A stretch of 9,046 nt of DNA from Clostridium sp. CAG:167 (GCA_000433735.1 HF998332.1:2041-11086); one strand, 5' to 3'; numbered from the stretch's first letter, positions 1 through 5,857 are shown. Numbers and translations are program-made. The notes: generated from the sequence alone by a model not told the origin.

Positions 1-1031
1 TCTTCCCCGCAGCCGCTAAATGTAAAAGCAACACCAACCACTGCCAGACAGGCAGTCAGAGCAACTGCCCACTTCTTATATGTACCTTTTCCAACGATCA
101 CTTTCATTCGCTTTTTCAACTCCTTTTTATCACTGATCACTGCCGTAGACGGATATAAAAGAGAATATCTTTGTTTCTGCCTGGCAACAGAGATCAGCAT
201 TTCGCCATATTCTATTTTATCTGATACTTCTTTCTCCCAGAGCACTGCTTCATCACAGGCATACTCTGCATCTCTTCGGGAGTATGCTGCAGCTACCCAC
301 ACACAGGGATGAAACCAATAGCTGACCACTAGCAGTGCCCTGACAAAGGCCCACACATGATCCCGGTGGTGGTAATGCATTTCCTCGTGACAATACACCC
401 ATTGCTTTTCCTGCTCTGTCAATGTTTCACAGATAGCAGACGGCATATATACCGCCGGATGCAAAATTCCATACAGGCACGGCACTTGCATCGACTCCAC
501 CTCATAAACCGGCAGACCATACCGCTTTGTAGTATCGATCTGTTTTCTGCTTTTTCTTAACCTGCGGCTCATTTTTATGTTGGCAGTCAGCAGTATAACG
601 GCCATGGCCACAATACCAGCCAGCCAGACCAGCATAAGCATCCATTCCACCGGCAAAGCCAGGGCTTTTCTGCCAGAACTTTCAGCCATTTGTGACGAAG
701 TATCGTTTTGATCTTTTCCGGCCTGCCACTGTTTTTGATCTGTCTCCACCACTTTTTGCTTCACAATAACCGGTGCATCCGTAGGTACAGTTACTGCTTT
801 TTGGACCGTCACGGTACTGCCTTCCTCCTGAGATATTCCCGGTGTCATTTGATTCAAGAGGGTGGATAAACTCAAGGGACTGTTTCCTATACTGACCGGA
901 ACACACAGCCGCAATACCACCAACAGCCACAGTCCATATAAATAACGGTACGGCACTTTTCCACGGAAAATCCGGCGGAGCAGCAAAACAATAACGGTCA
1001 GCACCGCCGTAGAAATCCAAAGTTCTCCCAT
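1..1031 (-). CDS. M56-family (BlaR1/MecR1-type) membrane metalloprotease, 3' end beyond the window
   Basis: 343 codons are open from the ATG at 1031 to the window edge, so the C-terminus is missing. The family consists of integral-membrane zinc proteases that sense a signal outside the cell and inactivate a partner BlaI-type repressor. Hydrophobic segments lie at about residues 5-18, 32-47, 127-149 and 321-338. The cytoplasmic catalytic zone has HEEMH at 215-219 (zinc-binding HExxH), followed by RDH and by ACDEA at 258-262, the usual position of the third ligand, so the active site looks intact. The loop between the second and third helices is about 80 residues. A Cys in SGCG (339-342) follows the last helix; whatever sensor domain follows is outside the window. 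The start is supported by AGGAGG seven bases upstream, and the gene begins 11 bases after the repressor stop codon, indicating one operon. The ligand is unknown; beta-lactam sensing should not be assumed. Confidence 0.9.
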   Translation of the reverse strand, partial: MGELWISTAVLTVIVLLLRRIFRGKVPYRYLYGLWLLVVLRLCVPVSIGNSPLSLSTLLNQMTPGISQEEGSTVTVQKAVTVPTDAPVIVKQKVVETDQKQWQAGKDQNDTSSQMAESSGRKALALPVEWMLMLVWLAGIVAMAVILLTANIKMSRRLRKSRKQIDTTKRYGLPVYEVESMQVPCLYGILHPAVYMPSAICETLTEQEKQWVYCHEEMHYHHRDHVWAFVRALLVVSYWFHPCVWVAAAYSRRDAEYACDEAVLWEKEVSDKIEYGEMLISVARQKQRYSLLYPSTAVISDKKELKKRMKVIVGKGTYKKWAVALTACLAVVGVAFTFSGCGE

Positions 1032-1042
1032 GTTCCTGCCTC

Positions 1043-1423
1043 CTACTCTTCCTGTGTGTCTGCCTTTTTCCTGGCATTATGTAAGATTTCCTCCAGTTCA
1101 TCCAGATCCTTTTCGCTAAGGTTTCCCTGACGGATCAGCGTATTCATCAACGCTCCTACACTGCCGTCGTAGATACGCCCCAGAAAACTTCTGGTCTCCG
1201 GGATCATGGCTTCTTCCTTTTCCACCAGAGGATAAAAATATTTGGTTTTTCCTTTTACTTCGTAACCGATCACACCTTTTTCCGTCATTCTCCGCACCAT
1301 GGTAGCACAGGTGCTTTTGCTCCATTTTGTCTCCTTCTGCACTTTTTCCACAATTTCCATCAATGTACAGCGTTTTTCTTTCCACAAAATTTTCATGATA
1401 TACCATTCTTTGCTTGTGATCAT
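1043..1423 (-). CDS. BlaI/MecI/CopY-family transcriptional repressor
   Basis: A 126-residue protein, the normal length for this family. An N-terminal winged helix-turn-helix covers about residues 1-68, beginning with MITSKEWYIMKILW; the recognition helix is around KSTCATMVRRMTEKG (36-50) and the wing around 52-66. The C-terminal helices (about 75-120) would form the dimer. Such dimers bind TACA/TGTA dyads and are released when an M56 protease acts on the repressor. The gene for such a protease lies directly downstream, and two matching dyads flank the promoter, so autoregulation is likely. I chose the ATG at 1423 because AGAGG lies nine bases upstream. The ATG at 1432 has its purine tract touching the start codon. 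A longer frame opening with GTG at 1474 would begin upstream of the -10 box, so it cannot be made from this promoter. Confidence 0.9.
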   Translation of the reverse strand: MITSKEWYIMKILWKEKRCTLMEIVEKVQKETKWSKSTCATMVRRMTEKGVIGYEVKGKTKYFYPLVEKEEAMIPETRSFLGRIYDGSVGALMNTLIRQGNLSEKDLDELEEILHNARKKADTQEE

Positions 1424-1447
1424 CTGTCTCATCCTCTCTTCGTTTTG

Positions 1448-1462
1448 GTTTACATTGTAGAC
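1448..1462. promoter_or_regulatory. BlaI-type operator dyad over the transcription start
   Basis: The plus strand reads GTTTACA-T-TGTAGAC, two 7-base half sites with one mismatch, centred on 1455. It shares the half site GTTTACA with the dyad at 1480-1494. The centres are 32 bp apart, about three helical turns, so both dimers would sit on the same DNA face. It covers the predicted +1 near 1458. Confidence 0.82.
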
Positions 1463-1464
1463 CC

Positions 1465-1493
1465 ATCGTATCACAACAGGTTTACAATGTCAA
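1465..1493 (-). promoter_or_regulatory. Sigma-A promoter of the repressor/M56 operon
   Basis: Reading the minus strand, TTGACA (1493-1488) is followed by a 17-base spacer and TACGAT (1470-1465), with a TG one base upstream of the -10 (extended -10). Transcription should begin near 1458. The -35 hexamer contains the TGA stop codon of spoVAB (1492-1490), so the promoter starts inside the upstream gene. Confidence 0.85.
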
Positions 1494-1494
1494 C
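1480..1494. promoter_or_regulatory. BlaI-type operator dyad over the -35 box
   Basis: The plus strand reads GTTTACA-A-TGTCAAC, two 7-base half sites with one mismatch around a central base at 1487. It carries the TACA/TGTA-like core of BlaI/MecI operators and covers the -35 element, where a bound dimer would block RNA polymerase. Confidence 0.8.
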
Positions 1495-1912
1495 CCATTT
1501 TCCCAAAAAAATATTGAAACAGAGTTCCCAGGCATTTTCCGGCCGCAATAAATCCAATCAGCACCGGCAGCCCCTCCTGTATCTGCAGGCGGTTTACCAT
1601 GATGGGGATTACCCGCAGCACTTCTGCCAGTGCCATCGCCAGACATCCCACAAAAATACCGGAAAACAGGCCAAACAGGATGATAAAAAAAAGACTAAGG
1701 GGCAGATGCCACTGAAACAGGATCCAGAGGTTGCCCAGGGTGCCTCCCAAAATGATTGCCTGTTCATAAGCGTAAATATGGGACGCCGTCCGGGTTCTGG
1801 CTGCCATCCGGGGAATGATCCCCAGCATGGTGATAAAGCCAAACACTCCGGCAGACACCGTTACACCGCTGCAAAAACCTAAAAAAGATAACCAGATCTG
1901 TTTAATTAGCAT
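1490..1912 (-). CDS. spoVAB: Stage V sporulation protein AB (SpoVAB)
   Basis: A 140-residue, strongly hydrophobic protein with about four membrane segments, similar in length to Bacillus SpoVAB. Family-like features are the GVTVSAGVFGF stretch near the N-terminus, LGIIPR (about residues 30-35), the AYEQAIILGG segment and a GLFSGIFVGCLAMALAE segment. SpoVA proteins act in the inner spore membrane in dipicolinic acid uptake during sporulation and release at germination; the separate role of AB is poorly defined. The reading frame overlaps the end of spoVAA, indicating translational coupling. Two starts compete: the ATG at 1912 used here and an adjacent TTG at 1915 (141 residues), which has slightly better spacing from GGAGG. 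The next gene is a BlaI-type repressor, not spoVAC. Confidence 0.92.
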   Translation of the reverse strand: MLIKQIWLSFLGFCSGVTVSAGVFGFITMLGIIPRMAARTRTASHIYAYEQAIILGGTLGNLWILFQWHLPLSLFFIILFGLFSGIFVGCLAMALAEVLRVIPIMVNRLQIQEGLPVLIGFIAAGKCLGTLFQYFFGKMG

Positions 1913-2531
1913 CAATGCTTTTTCCCTCCCTGGACGCCAGTTTGATCATCGCCTTATTTACCTGTTCCTCGTAGGTACACATCTCTACCTGGATCGGCGT
2001 CGGATCATCCTTGATCTTTCTCCGATTGATATGGTTATAAAAAACCAGGATTCCCAGTGGCAGCCCGATGGCATAAGACACTTCCAGCGCAGAGCCTCCG
2101 CTTTTTTTCACGCCCATGACAAATTCATACACATGATCGAACACTTTGGAAACGCTGACATCTTCATTGAATGTCATGATGGTAAAGGCAGCCCCAAAAA
2201 AGGAAACGAGACAGACAACAGCCGTCTTGATATACTGCATGGTCCTGCTTTTTTCTTTTCCATCGGGGACCTCCAGATCCACGATAAAATCTCTCTCGCC
2301 TACATTCTCGATCCGCAGTCCCGGATACACTTTATGGATTCCCTGATATACCTTTTCTATGGTAAACATAGTCTTTTGCTGTTTGGGATCCAGTGTATAA
2401 AAAATTTCTTTATTCAGTTTTTTTACTATATTCTGATTCTGGCAGTACAAAGTGGCAATGTCTTCATAAGTCAGTGTTTTCTTCTGAACAACCATATTCT
2501 GCTCCACTTTTACATACAGGATATCTTCCAT
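1902..2531 (-). CDS. spoVAA: Stage V sporulation protein AA (SpoVAA)
   Basis: 209 residues, close to the usual size of SpoVAA. The soluble N-terminal part (1-98) opens with a beta-rich stretch (MEDILYVKVEQNMVV). Two membrane segments follow at about 101-121 and 150-168. The C-terminal tail has DDPTPIQVEMCTYEEQ (175-190), which resembles the conserved SpoVAA tail. The protein is part of the forespore SpoVA set needed for dipicolinic acid movement across the inner spore membrane. AAAGGAG lies eight bases before the ATG. The start overlaps the end of the small membrane protein upstream by 22 bases, and the end overlaps spoVAB, so all three are probably co-translated from the sigma-G promoter at 2697-2726. 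Confidence 0.94.
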   Translation of the reverse strand: MEDILYVKVEQNMVVQKKTLTYEDIATLYCQNQNIVKKLNKEIFYTLDPKQQKTMFTIEKVYQGIHKVYPGLRIENVGERDFIVDLEVPDGKEKSRTMQYIKTAVVCLVSFFGAAFTIMTFNEDVSVSKVFDHVYEFVMGVKKSGGSALEVSYAIGLPLGILVFYNHINRRKIKDDPTPIQVEMCTYEEQVNKAMIKLASREGKSIDAN

Positions 2532-2668
2532 TCTCCATACTCCTTTACCAGAGTTCCTCTGAATTTGTTCTGCTGTCTGCGGCTGCTGTTATCCGCCAGA
2601 TAATAGATCAAAAGTCCACCTGCCGCCAGCATTATCACGGCCAGGGTGATCACACATGCCTTCTTCAT
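2510..2668 (-). CDS. Small single-pass membrane protein of the spoVA operon, unrecognised
   Basis: A 52-residue ORF. It begins MKKACVITLAVIMLAAGGLL and has one hydrophobic helix (about 5-23) followed by a basic, polar tail (SSRRQQNKFRG) ending in EYGEWKISCM. The start is decided by GGAGG five bases before the ATG at 2668. A second in-frame ATG at 2680 would place that ribosome binding site inside its own coding sequence and is less likely. The gene lies between sigF and spoVAA, overlaps the spoVAA start by 22 bases, and is the first gene after a sigma-G promoter, so forespore expression is inferred. The hydrophobic segment could be a signal anchor; there is a Cys at position 5 but no proper lipobox before it. 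I do not recognise a family. Confidence 0.72.
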   Translation of the reverse strand: MKKACVITLAVIMLAAGGLLIYYLADNSSRRQQNKFRGTLVKEYGEWKISCM

Positions 2669-2696
2669 AAGCGCCTCCATTTTTAGATGTTTTCCC

Positions 2697-2726
2697 TAGC
2701 ATGCCCGTTAGCGGCTGATTTTATAC
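2697..2726 (-). promoter_or_regulatory. Sigma-G (forespore) promoter for the spoVA genes
   Basis: The minus strand has GTATA (2726-2722), an 18-base spacer, then CATGCTA (2703-2697). This matches the Bacillus sigma-G consensus (-35 GHATR, -10 CATNHTA, about 18 apart) at every defined position. Transcription would start near 2690, about 22 bases before the ATG of the small membrane protein. The -35 overlaps the sigF stop codon (2723-2721). spoVA operons are known sigma-G targets, which agrees with the genes downstream. Confidence 0.75.
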
Positions 2727-3446
2727 AGAATGAAATATGATTTTTTTTCGCATGGATGCAAGGATTTTCTTTTCCAGCCTGCTGACCTGCACCTGGCTCA
2801 TTTCCAGTTCCTTTGCCACCTGCACCTGGGTCTTTTCTTCAAAATACCGCTTCTGGATCAACGCCCGTTCTCTTCCTGCCAGTTCCTGCAAAAGTTTTTC
2901 CAATGTAATCCGGTTTAACACCTCTTCGCTTTCGTCTTTTTTGCTCTGGATCTTATCCACCAAAAGGATCTCGCTGCCCTCTTTCTGATACAAAGTTTTG
3001 TACAAAGAATCCACTTCGCTGACGGCATCCATGGCCATCACCACTTCCTCCCGCTTCATGGCCAGACTTTCACACAACTCCTCCATAGTGGGATTGCGCC
3101 CTAATTTCAGGGACAATTCCTGTTCTTTCTTCTTGGCCTTCCAGCCGTTCTCCTTCAGACTGCGGCTGACTTTGATGGCACCGTCATCCCGCAGAAACCG
3201 CTTAATTTCCCCCATAATTAAAGGAACAGCATAAGTGGAAAACTTCACCTCATAGGACACATCAAATTTGTCCACCGCCTTGATCAGGCCGATGGCTCCG
3301 ATCTGCCCCAGATCTTCCATCTCATATCCCCTTCCGCCAAATCTTGCAACAATACTGTATACTAACGCCATGTTATCTCTAATTACCTGGTCTCTTGCCA
3401 ATTTATCTCCTGCTCGTGCCCGTTTAATTAGTTCTAAGGTTTCCAT
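2721..3446 (-). CDS. sigF: RNA polymerase sporulation sigma factor F
   Basis: A 241-residue sigma-70 family protein of the sporulation/SigB-SigF-SigG type. It lacks region 1.1. Region 2 runs from about 20 to 90: the core-binding segment is YEMEDLGQIGAIGLIKAVDKFD (41-62) and the -10 recognition segment is KFSTYAVPLIMGEIKRFLRDDG (68-89). Region 3 spans about 95-165. Region 4 ends with the helix-turn-helix VQVAKELEMSQVQVSRLEKK (208-227). Sigma-F is the first forespore-specific sigma factor and is held inactive by SpoIIAB until SpoIIAA is dephosphorylated. It could be confused with sigma-G, but its place directly after spoIIAA-spoIIAB fixes the call. It begins 11 bases after the spoIIAB stop codon. 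Confidence 0.97.
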   Translation of the reverse strand: METLELIKRARAGDKLARDQVIRDNMALVYSIVARFGGRGYEMEDLGQIGAIGLIKAVDKFDVSYEVKFSTYAVPLIMGEIKRFLRDDGAIKVSRSLKENGWKAKKKEQELSLKLGRNPTMEELCESLAMKREEVVMAMDAVSEVDSLYKTLYQKEGSEILLVDKIQSKKDESEEVLNRITLEKLLQELAGRERALIQKRYFEEKTQVQVAKELEMSQVQVSRLEKKILASMRKKIIFHSV

Positions 3447-3457
3447 GGCACCACCTT

Positions 3458-3898
3458 CTACCTGCCGTCGTAGGCGCTGTATATTGTTTTTTTCATGCGG
3501 ACCAGAGTTCCTTTTCCCTCGCCGGATTCCACGGCCAGTTCATCCATAAAAGCCTCCATAAAAGCAAAGCCCATGCCAGACCGGTCCAGTTCCGGCCTGG
3601 TGGTAAAAAGGGGTTCCATGGCTTTTTCCACATCCGGGATGCCTACACCCTGATCCTCTACCTGCAGTTCAATCCGGTTGTGACAGATTTTTCCACGCAG
3701 CGTTACCTTTCCCTGTCCACCTTCATATCCGTGGATAATGGCGTTGGTCACTGCCTCCGATACCGCTGTTTTCACATCGGAAAGTTCCTCCATGGTAGGA
3801 TCCATAGGTGCCATGAAAGCGGCTACCACCACTCTGGCCAGTCCCTCATTTTCCGAACGGCTGTCAAATGTAATGGACATTTCATTTTCTCGGTTCAT
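3458..3898 (-). CDS. spoIIAB: Anti-sigma-F factor and serine kinase SpoIIAB
   Basis: A 146-residue GHKL-fold ATPase. The N box is SEAVTNAIIHGYEG (47-60), with the expected catalytic Glu (48) and magnesium-binding Asn (52). The G1 box is DQGVGI (82-87). An ATP-lid segment, LFTTRPELDRSGMGF (97-111), ends in the G2 motif. SpoIIAB binds sigma-F in the pre-divisional cell and mother cell, and phosphorylates SpoIIAA on serine. The start at 3898 overlaps the end of spoIIAA by 17 bases and has AAAGGAA eight bases upstream, so translation is probably coupled to that of SpoIIAA. All key residues look present. Confidence 0.97.
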   Translation of the reverse strand: MNRENEMSITFDSRSENEGLARVVVAAFMAPMDPTMEELSDVKTAVSEAVTNAIIHGYEGGQGKVTLRGKICHNRIELQVEDQGVGIPDVEKAMEPLFTTRPELDRSGMGFAFMEAFMDELAVESGEGKGTLVRMKKTIYSAYDGR

Positions 3899-4217
3899 AT
3901 GCTTCGTTCCTTTCCTGGTATTTTGATATGATGCGGTACAGTCCCGACATGGAAAAAATCCGGTCCACTGACGGACTGATTCCTGTTACATATGTTTTTC
4001 CGCCTAAAAACTCCATTTTCCGGTTGCGCCCCAGCACCATACCGATGCCGGAACTATCCATAAATGTCATGCCCTCAAAATCAAAGATCAGCACACGCAC
4101 ATCTCCTTTTTCTATCTGTGTGTCAACTGTACGGCTTACCTGGTTCGCCATATGGTGATCCAGTTCCTCGCTCATATGTAAGATCAGGGTGCCACCCTTT
4201 CGCTCTAATGAATACAT
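3882..4217 (-). CDS. spoIIAA: Anti-sigma-F factor antagonist SpoIIAA
   Basis: A 111-residue STAS-domain protein. The phosphorylation loop is FMDSSGIG (52-59); by comparison with Bacillus Ser58 the phosphorylated residue is Ser56. Unphosphorylated SpoIIAA displaces sigma-F from SpoIIAB; phosphorylation by SpoIIAB inactivates it, and the SpoIIE phosphatase (not in this window) reverses that. AGGAGG lies seven bases before the ATG. This is the first gene of the spoIIA operon, lying directly after the terminator of the valS unit. The C-terminal tail (QERNEAYEPRK) is overlapped by the spoIIAB start. Confidence 0.97.
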   Translation of the reverse strand: MYSLERKGGTLILHMSEELDHHMANQVSRTVDTQIEKGDVRVLIFDFEGMTFMDSSGIGMVLGRNRKMEFLGGKTYVTGISPSVDRIFSMSGLYRIISKYQERNEAYEPRK

Positions 4218-4231
4218 AGAAAACCTCCTGT

Positions 4232-4238
4232 TTCGACA
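4232..4238 (-). promoter_or_regulatory. Spo0A box (0A box) in front of spoIIAA
   Basis: TGTCGAA on the minus strand is an exact match to the 0A-box core bound by phosphorylated Spo0A, a known regulator of spoIIA operons. It ends 14 bases before the spoIIAA start codon, next to the ribosome binding site. A TATAAA that could be a -10 box lies just upstream (4247-4242), but I see no convincing -35 and no clear sigma-H promoter. The position is unusual for an activating site. Confidence 0.45.
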
Positions 4239-4249
4239 TTTTTTATATG

Positions 4250-4288
4250 AAAAAAAGACCTGCAGATAATTTTACTTATCTGTAGGTC
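4250..4288 (-). terminator. Intrinsic terminator of the valS / TPR unit
   Basis: A 13-base-pair stem (arms 4276-4288 and 4257-4269, all paired with one G-U) closes a six-base loop and is followed on the minus strand by seven T (4256-4250). It lies 29 bases after the TPR stop codon and insulates the spoIIA operon from valS transcription. On the plus strand the stem is followed by only TTTT, and no gene is there to need it. Confidence 0.93.
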
Positions 4289-4317
4289 TTTTGGCTTACG
4301 GATTGTCTTTTTGTATT

Positions 4318-5100
4318 TTAACCGATCTGATTCAGATAACTCTGTGCCTGAGCTCCTGCGGAACTGCCGGCATCAATCTTCACTGCCTTGTTCAGCCATT
4401 TTTTAGCATTCTTTGTATCACCGCGGCGCATATAGCAGCGTCCCAGATACATCATGGCTTCCTGATTCTTTGTATCTAATTTCAGCACATTTTTAAATGT
4501 AGCAATGGCACGGTCGTAGGAAGTGTACATTTCCTGCCGTCCCTGGCTGATCATGCTGGCGATCTCTGTCTTGCTGATAACACCAATCTTGCTGTAGACA
4601 CTCTTGGCTTCGGCTGAGTCAAAATCTGACTTTTTGCAGCCGGCCACGGCGGCAGCAGCTCCTACTTTATCATTCTTGAGATAGCACTTCATGGCCTTCA
4701 TTAACTTCTCATAATTGGCCAGTTTGGTCTGTGCTTCTGTATCTCCGGACTCAATCTGTTTTTTCAGCTGATCCACCTGGTCTGTCAGAGACTTTTTCTC
4801 TTTCTCCAGTGAGGAAATCTGGCTGGACTGAACGGCTGCATCGTTGTTGGCATCCGTAATGTCACTGGCTCCTCCCAGGCCGGCCTTGTTCAGCGTTGGC
4901 CGGATCAGCACAAAACATACTACGATTCCGATGATGGCTCCGATAATGGTGTAAACCACCGGCATCATGGACTTTTTCTCTTCCTTGTAAGCACCTACCG
5001 GTGTCACATTGGCAAGAGGATCCTTCTTGTTACTCTTTTTCACCGGCGCAGAACCGGAACCGCTGCGGCTGGGATCGATCTTTCTTGGTACTGATCTCAT
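4318..5100 (-). CDS. TPR membrane protein, C-terminal part of a split gene
   Basis: A 260-codon open frame. A basic, Ser/Gly-rich linker (about 1-44) is followed by one membrane segment (PVVYTIIGAIIGIVVCFVLI, about 47-66). Next come a predicted coiled coil rich in Lys/Glu/Gln (about 93-118) and a C-terminal helical region with tetratricopeptide-like repeats (about 190-257, including YLGRCYMRRGDTKNAKKWLN). The nominal ATG at 5100 has no ribosome binding site, and the frame overlaps the preceding TPR gene by 71 bases. It therefore looks like the downstream half of one zinc-ribbon/TPR/membrane protein rather than an independent gene. From memory, related Lachnospiraceae have such a protein in one piece of roughly 450-500 residues. 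It could act as a membrane scaffold; the function is unknown. Confidence 0.7.
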   Translation of the reverse strand: MRSVPRKIDPSRSGSGSAPVKKSNKKDPLANVTPVGAYKEEKKSMMPVVYTIIGAIIGIVVCFVLIRPTLNKAGLGGASDITDANNDAAVQSSQISSLEKEKKSLTDQVDQLKKQIESGDTEAQTKLANYEKLMKAMKCYLKNDKVGAAAAVAGCKKSDFDSAEAKSVYSKIGVISKTEIASMISQGRQEMYTSYDRAIATFKNVLKLDTKNQEAMMYLGRCYMRRGDTKNAKKWLNKAVKIDAGSSAGAQAQSYLNQIG

Positions 5101-5695
5101 GCAGATACTTCAGCGTGGTGGTATTATTAAAATCTACTTTTCTGGCACGGTTCAGACACTTGGCCGCTTTGCTGTAATCCTTGATATGGATATAAAGCAA
5201 TGCCAACAGCTGCTGTGCCCGGACAAAATGGGGATTCAGACCGACTACTTTCCGAAGCTGGATAATAGCCAGGTCCTCATTGCCTCCTTTGGCTGCTGCC
5301 AGAGCCGCATTATACTTTTTAATGGTCTGATTGGTGGCGTCTAACGCCGTCTGGTTCTTCTGAATGGTATTGATATAATAGTCCGCCAGATTTTCCTCCG
5401 GCTGGAGATATTTACTGAGAACCCACTCGCTCAAAGCGGCTACTGTCTCTCCCATTTCATAATAAACCAGACCCAGCAGGTTCCGGGCATCCGTATTTTT
5501 CTTGTTAAACTGCAGGCTCTTTTTCAAGATCACAACAGCACCGGACAGATCCCGTACCTTCGCTTTTTCAAGGCCCATATTATAGTAGGTATTGGATATT
5601 CGTCTAACATAATGAATGATGGACAGATCCTGTCCGCAGAAACCACAAACAGCACTGGTATCATTCACATTGGCATCACATTTTGGACATCTCAT
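5030..5695 (-). CDS. Zinc-ribbon and TPR protein, N-terminal part of a split gene
   Basis: A 221-codon open frame starting with a zinc ribbon, CPKC (3-6) and CGFC (17-20). About four tetratricopeptide repeats follow (roughly 34-68, 69-102, 125-157 and 158-190), with typical small/aromatic spacing such as ARNLLGLVYYEMGE. TPR arrays mediate protein contacts. AGGAGG lies nine bases before the ATG. The last 16 residues (after STKK, from about residue 206) are Arg/Gln-rich and unlike the rest, as expected when a frame is read past a frameshift. Removing one A at 5081-5083 would join this frame to the membrane and TPR part downstream. Either this is a frameshifted or pseudogenised gene, a base-call error, or two overlapping genes. 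No specific function is known to me. Confidence 0.78.
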   Translation of the reverse strand: MRCPKCDANVNDTSAVCGFCGQDLSIIHYVRRISNTYYNMGLEKAKVRDLSGAVVILKKSLQFNKKNTDARNLLGLVYYEMGETVAALSEWVLSKYLQPEENLADYYINTIQKNQTALDATNQTIKKYNAALAAAKGGNEDLAIIQLRKVVGLNPHFVRAQQLLALLYIHIKDYSKAAKCLNRARKVDFNNTTTLKYLHEISTKKDRSQPQRFRFCAGEKE

Positions 5696-5713
5696 GTGTA
5701 GTAACCTCCTGTT

Positions 5714-5857
5714 TTACAATGTTCCCTTGGAATCCTGGATCAATTCTTTCACTATATCAGTCACATCGGCAAGATTATTATTGTATACAACATCTTCAAC
5801 TTTTTCAACATCCATACTAGGCTGGAACTTTTCTAATTCTTCTTCAAAATTCAACAT
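5714..5857 (-). CDS. Small acidic protein of 47 residues, unrecognised
   Basis: The ORF begins MLNFEEELEKFQPSMDVEKV and ends VKELIQDSKGTL. It is acidic, has no Cys or membrane segment, and looks mostly helical. GGAGGT stands seven bases before the ATG at 5857. An ATG closer to that site (5864) opens a frame that stops after six codons, so it is not the start. The stop codon is 18 bases upstream of the zinc-ribbon/TPR start, so the two are probably co-transcribed. The spacing, the strong ribosome binding site and ordinary codon use support a real gene. No family is recognised. Confidence 0.7.
   Translation of the reverse strand: MLNFEEELEKFQPSMDVEKVEDVVYNNNLADVTDIVKELIQDSKGTL

Noticed and set aside
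682..1101. A 139-codon minus-strand frame overlapping the M56 protease start
   Set aside because: It is out of frame with the M56 gene, has low-complexity out-of-frame character and no ribosome binding site. The M56 frame has the HExxH motif and membrane helices.
1424..1474. N-terminal extension of the BlaI-type repressor to a GTG at 1474
   Set aside because: Those codons lie over the operator and upstream of the predicted transcription start near 1458; the family domain starts at MITSKEW.
1815..2603. A 262-codon open frame on the plus strand over spoVAA/spoVAB
   Set aside because: It is antisense to two well-recognised sporulation genes, with no supporting motif or start signal. The long frame is a by-product of their codon use.
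2681..2720. Possible terminator after sigF (CCGCTAACGG inverted repeat)
   Set aside because: The stem is only three pairs and no T-run follows; the segment is better explained as the spacer and -10 of the sigma-G promoter.
5081..5086. Programmed -1 frameshift at the A-rich site in the TPR gene
   Set aside because: Joining the two frames needs a +1 (or -2) change, so a classical -1 slippery heptamer does not explain it. An indel is simpler.
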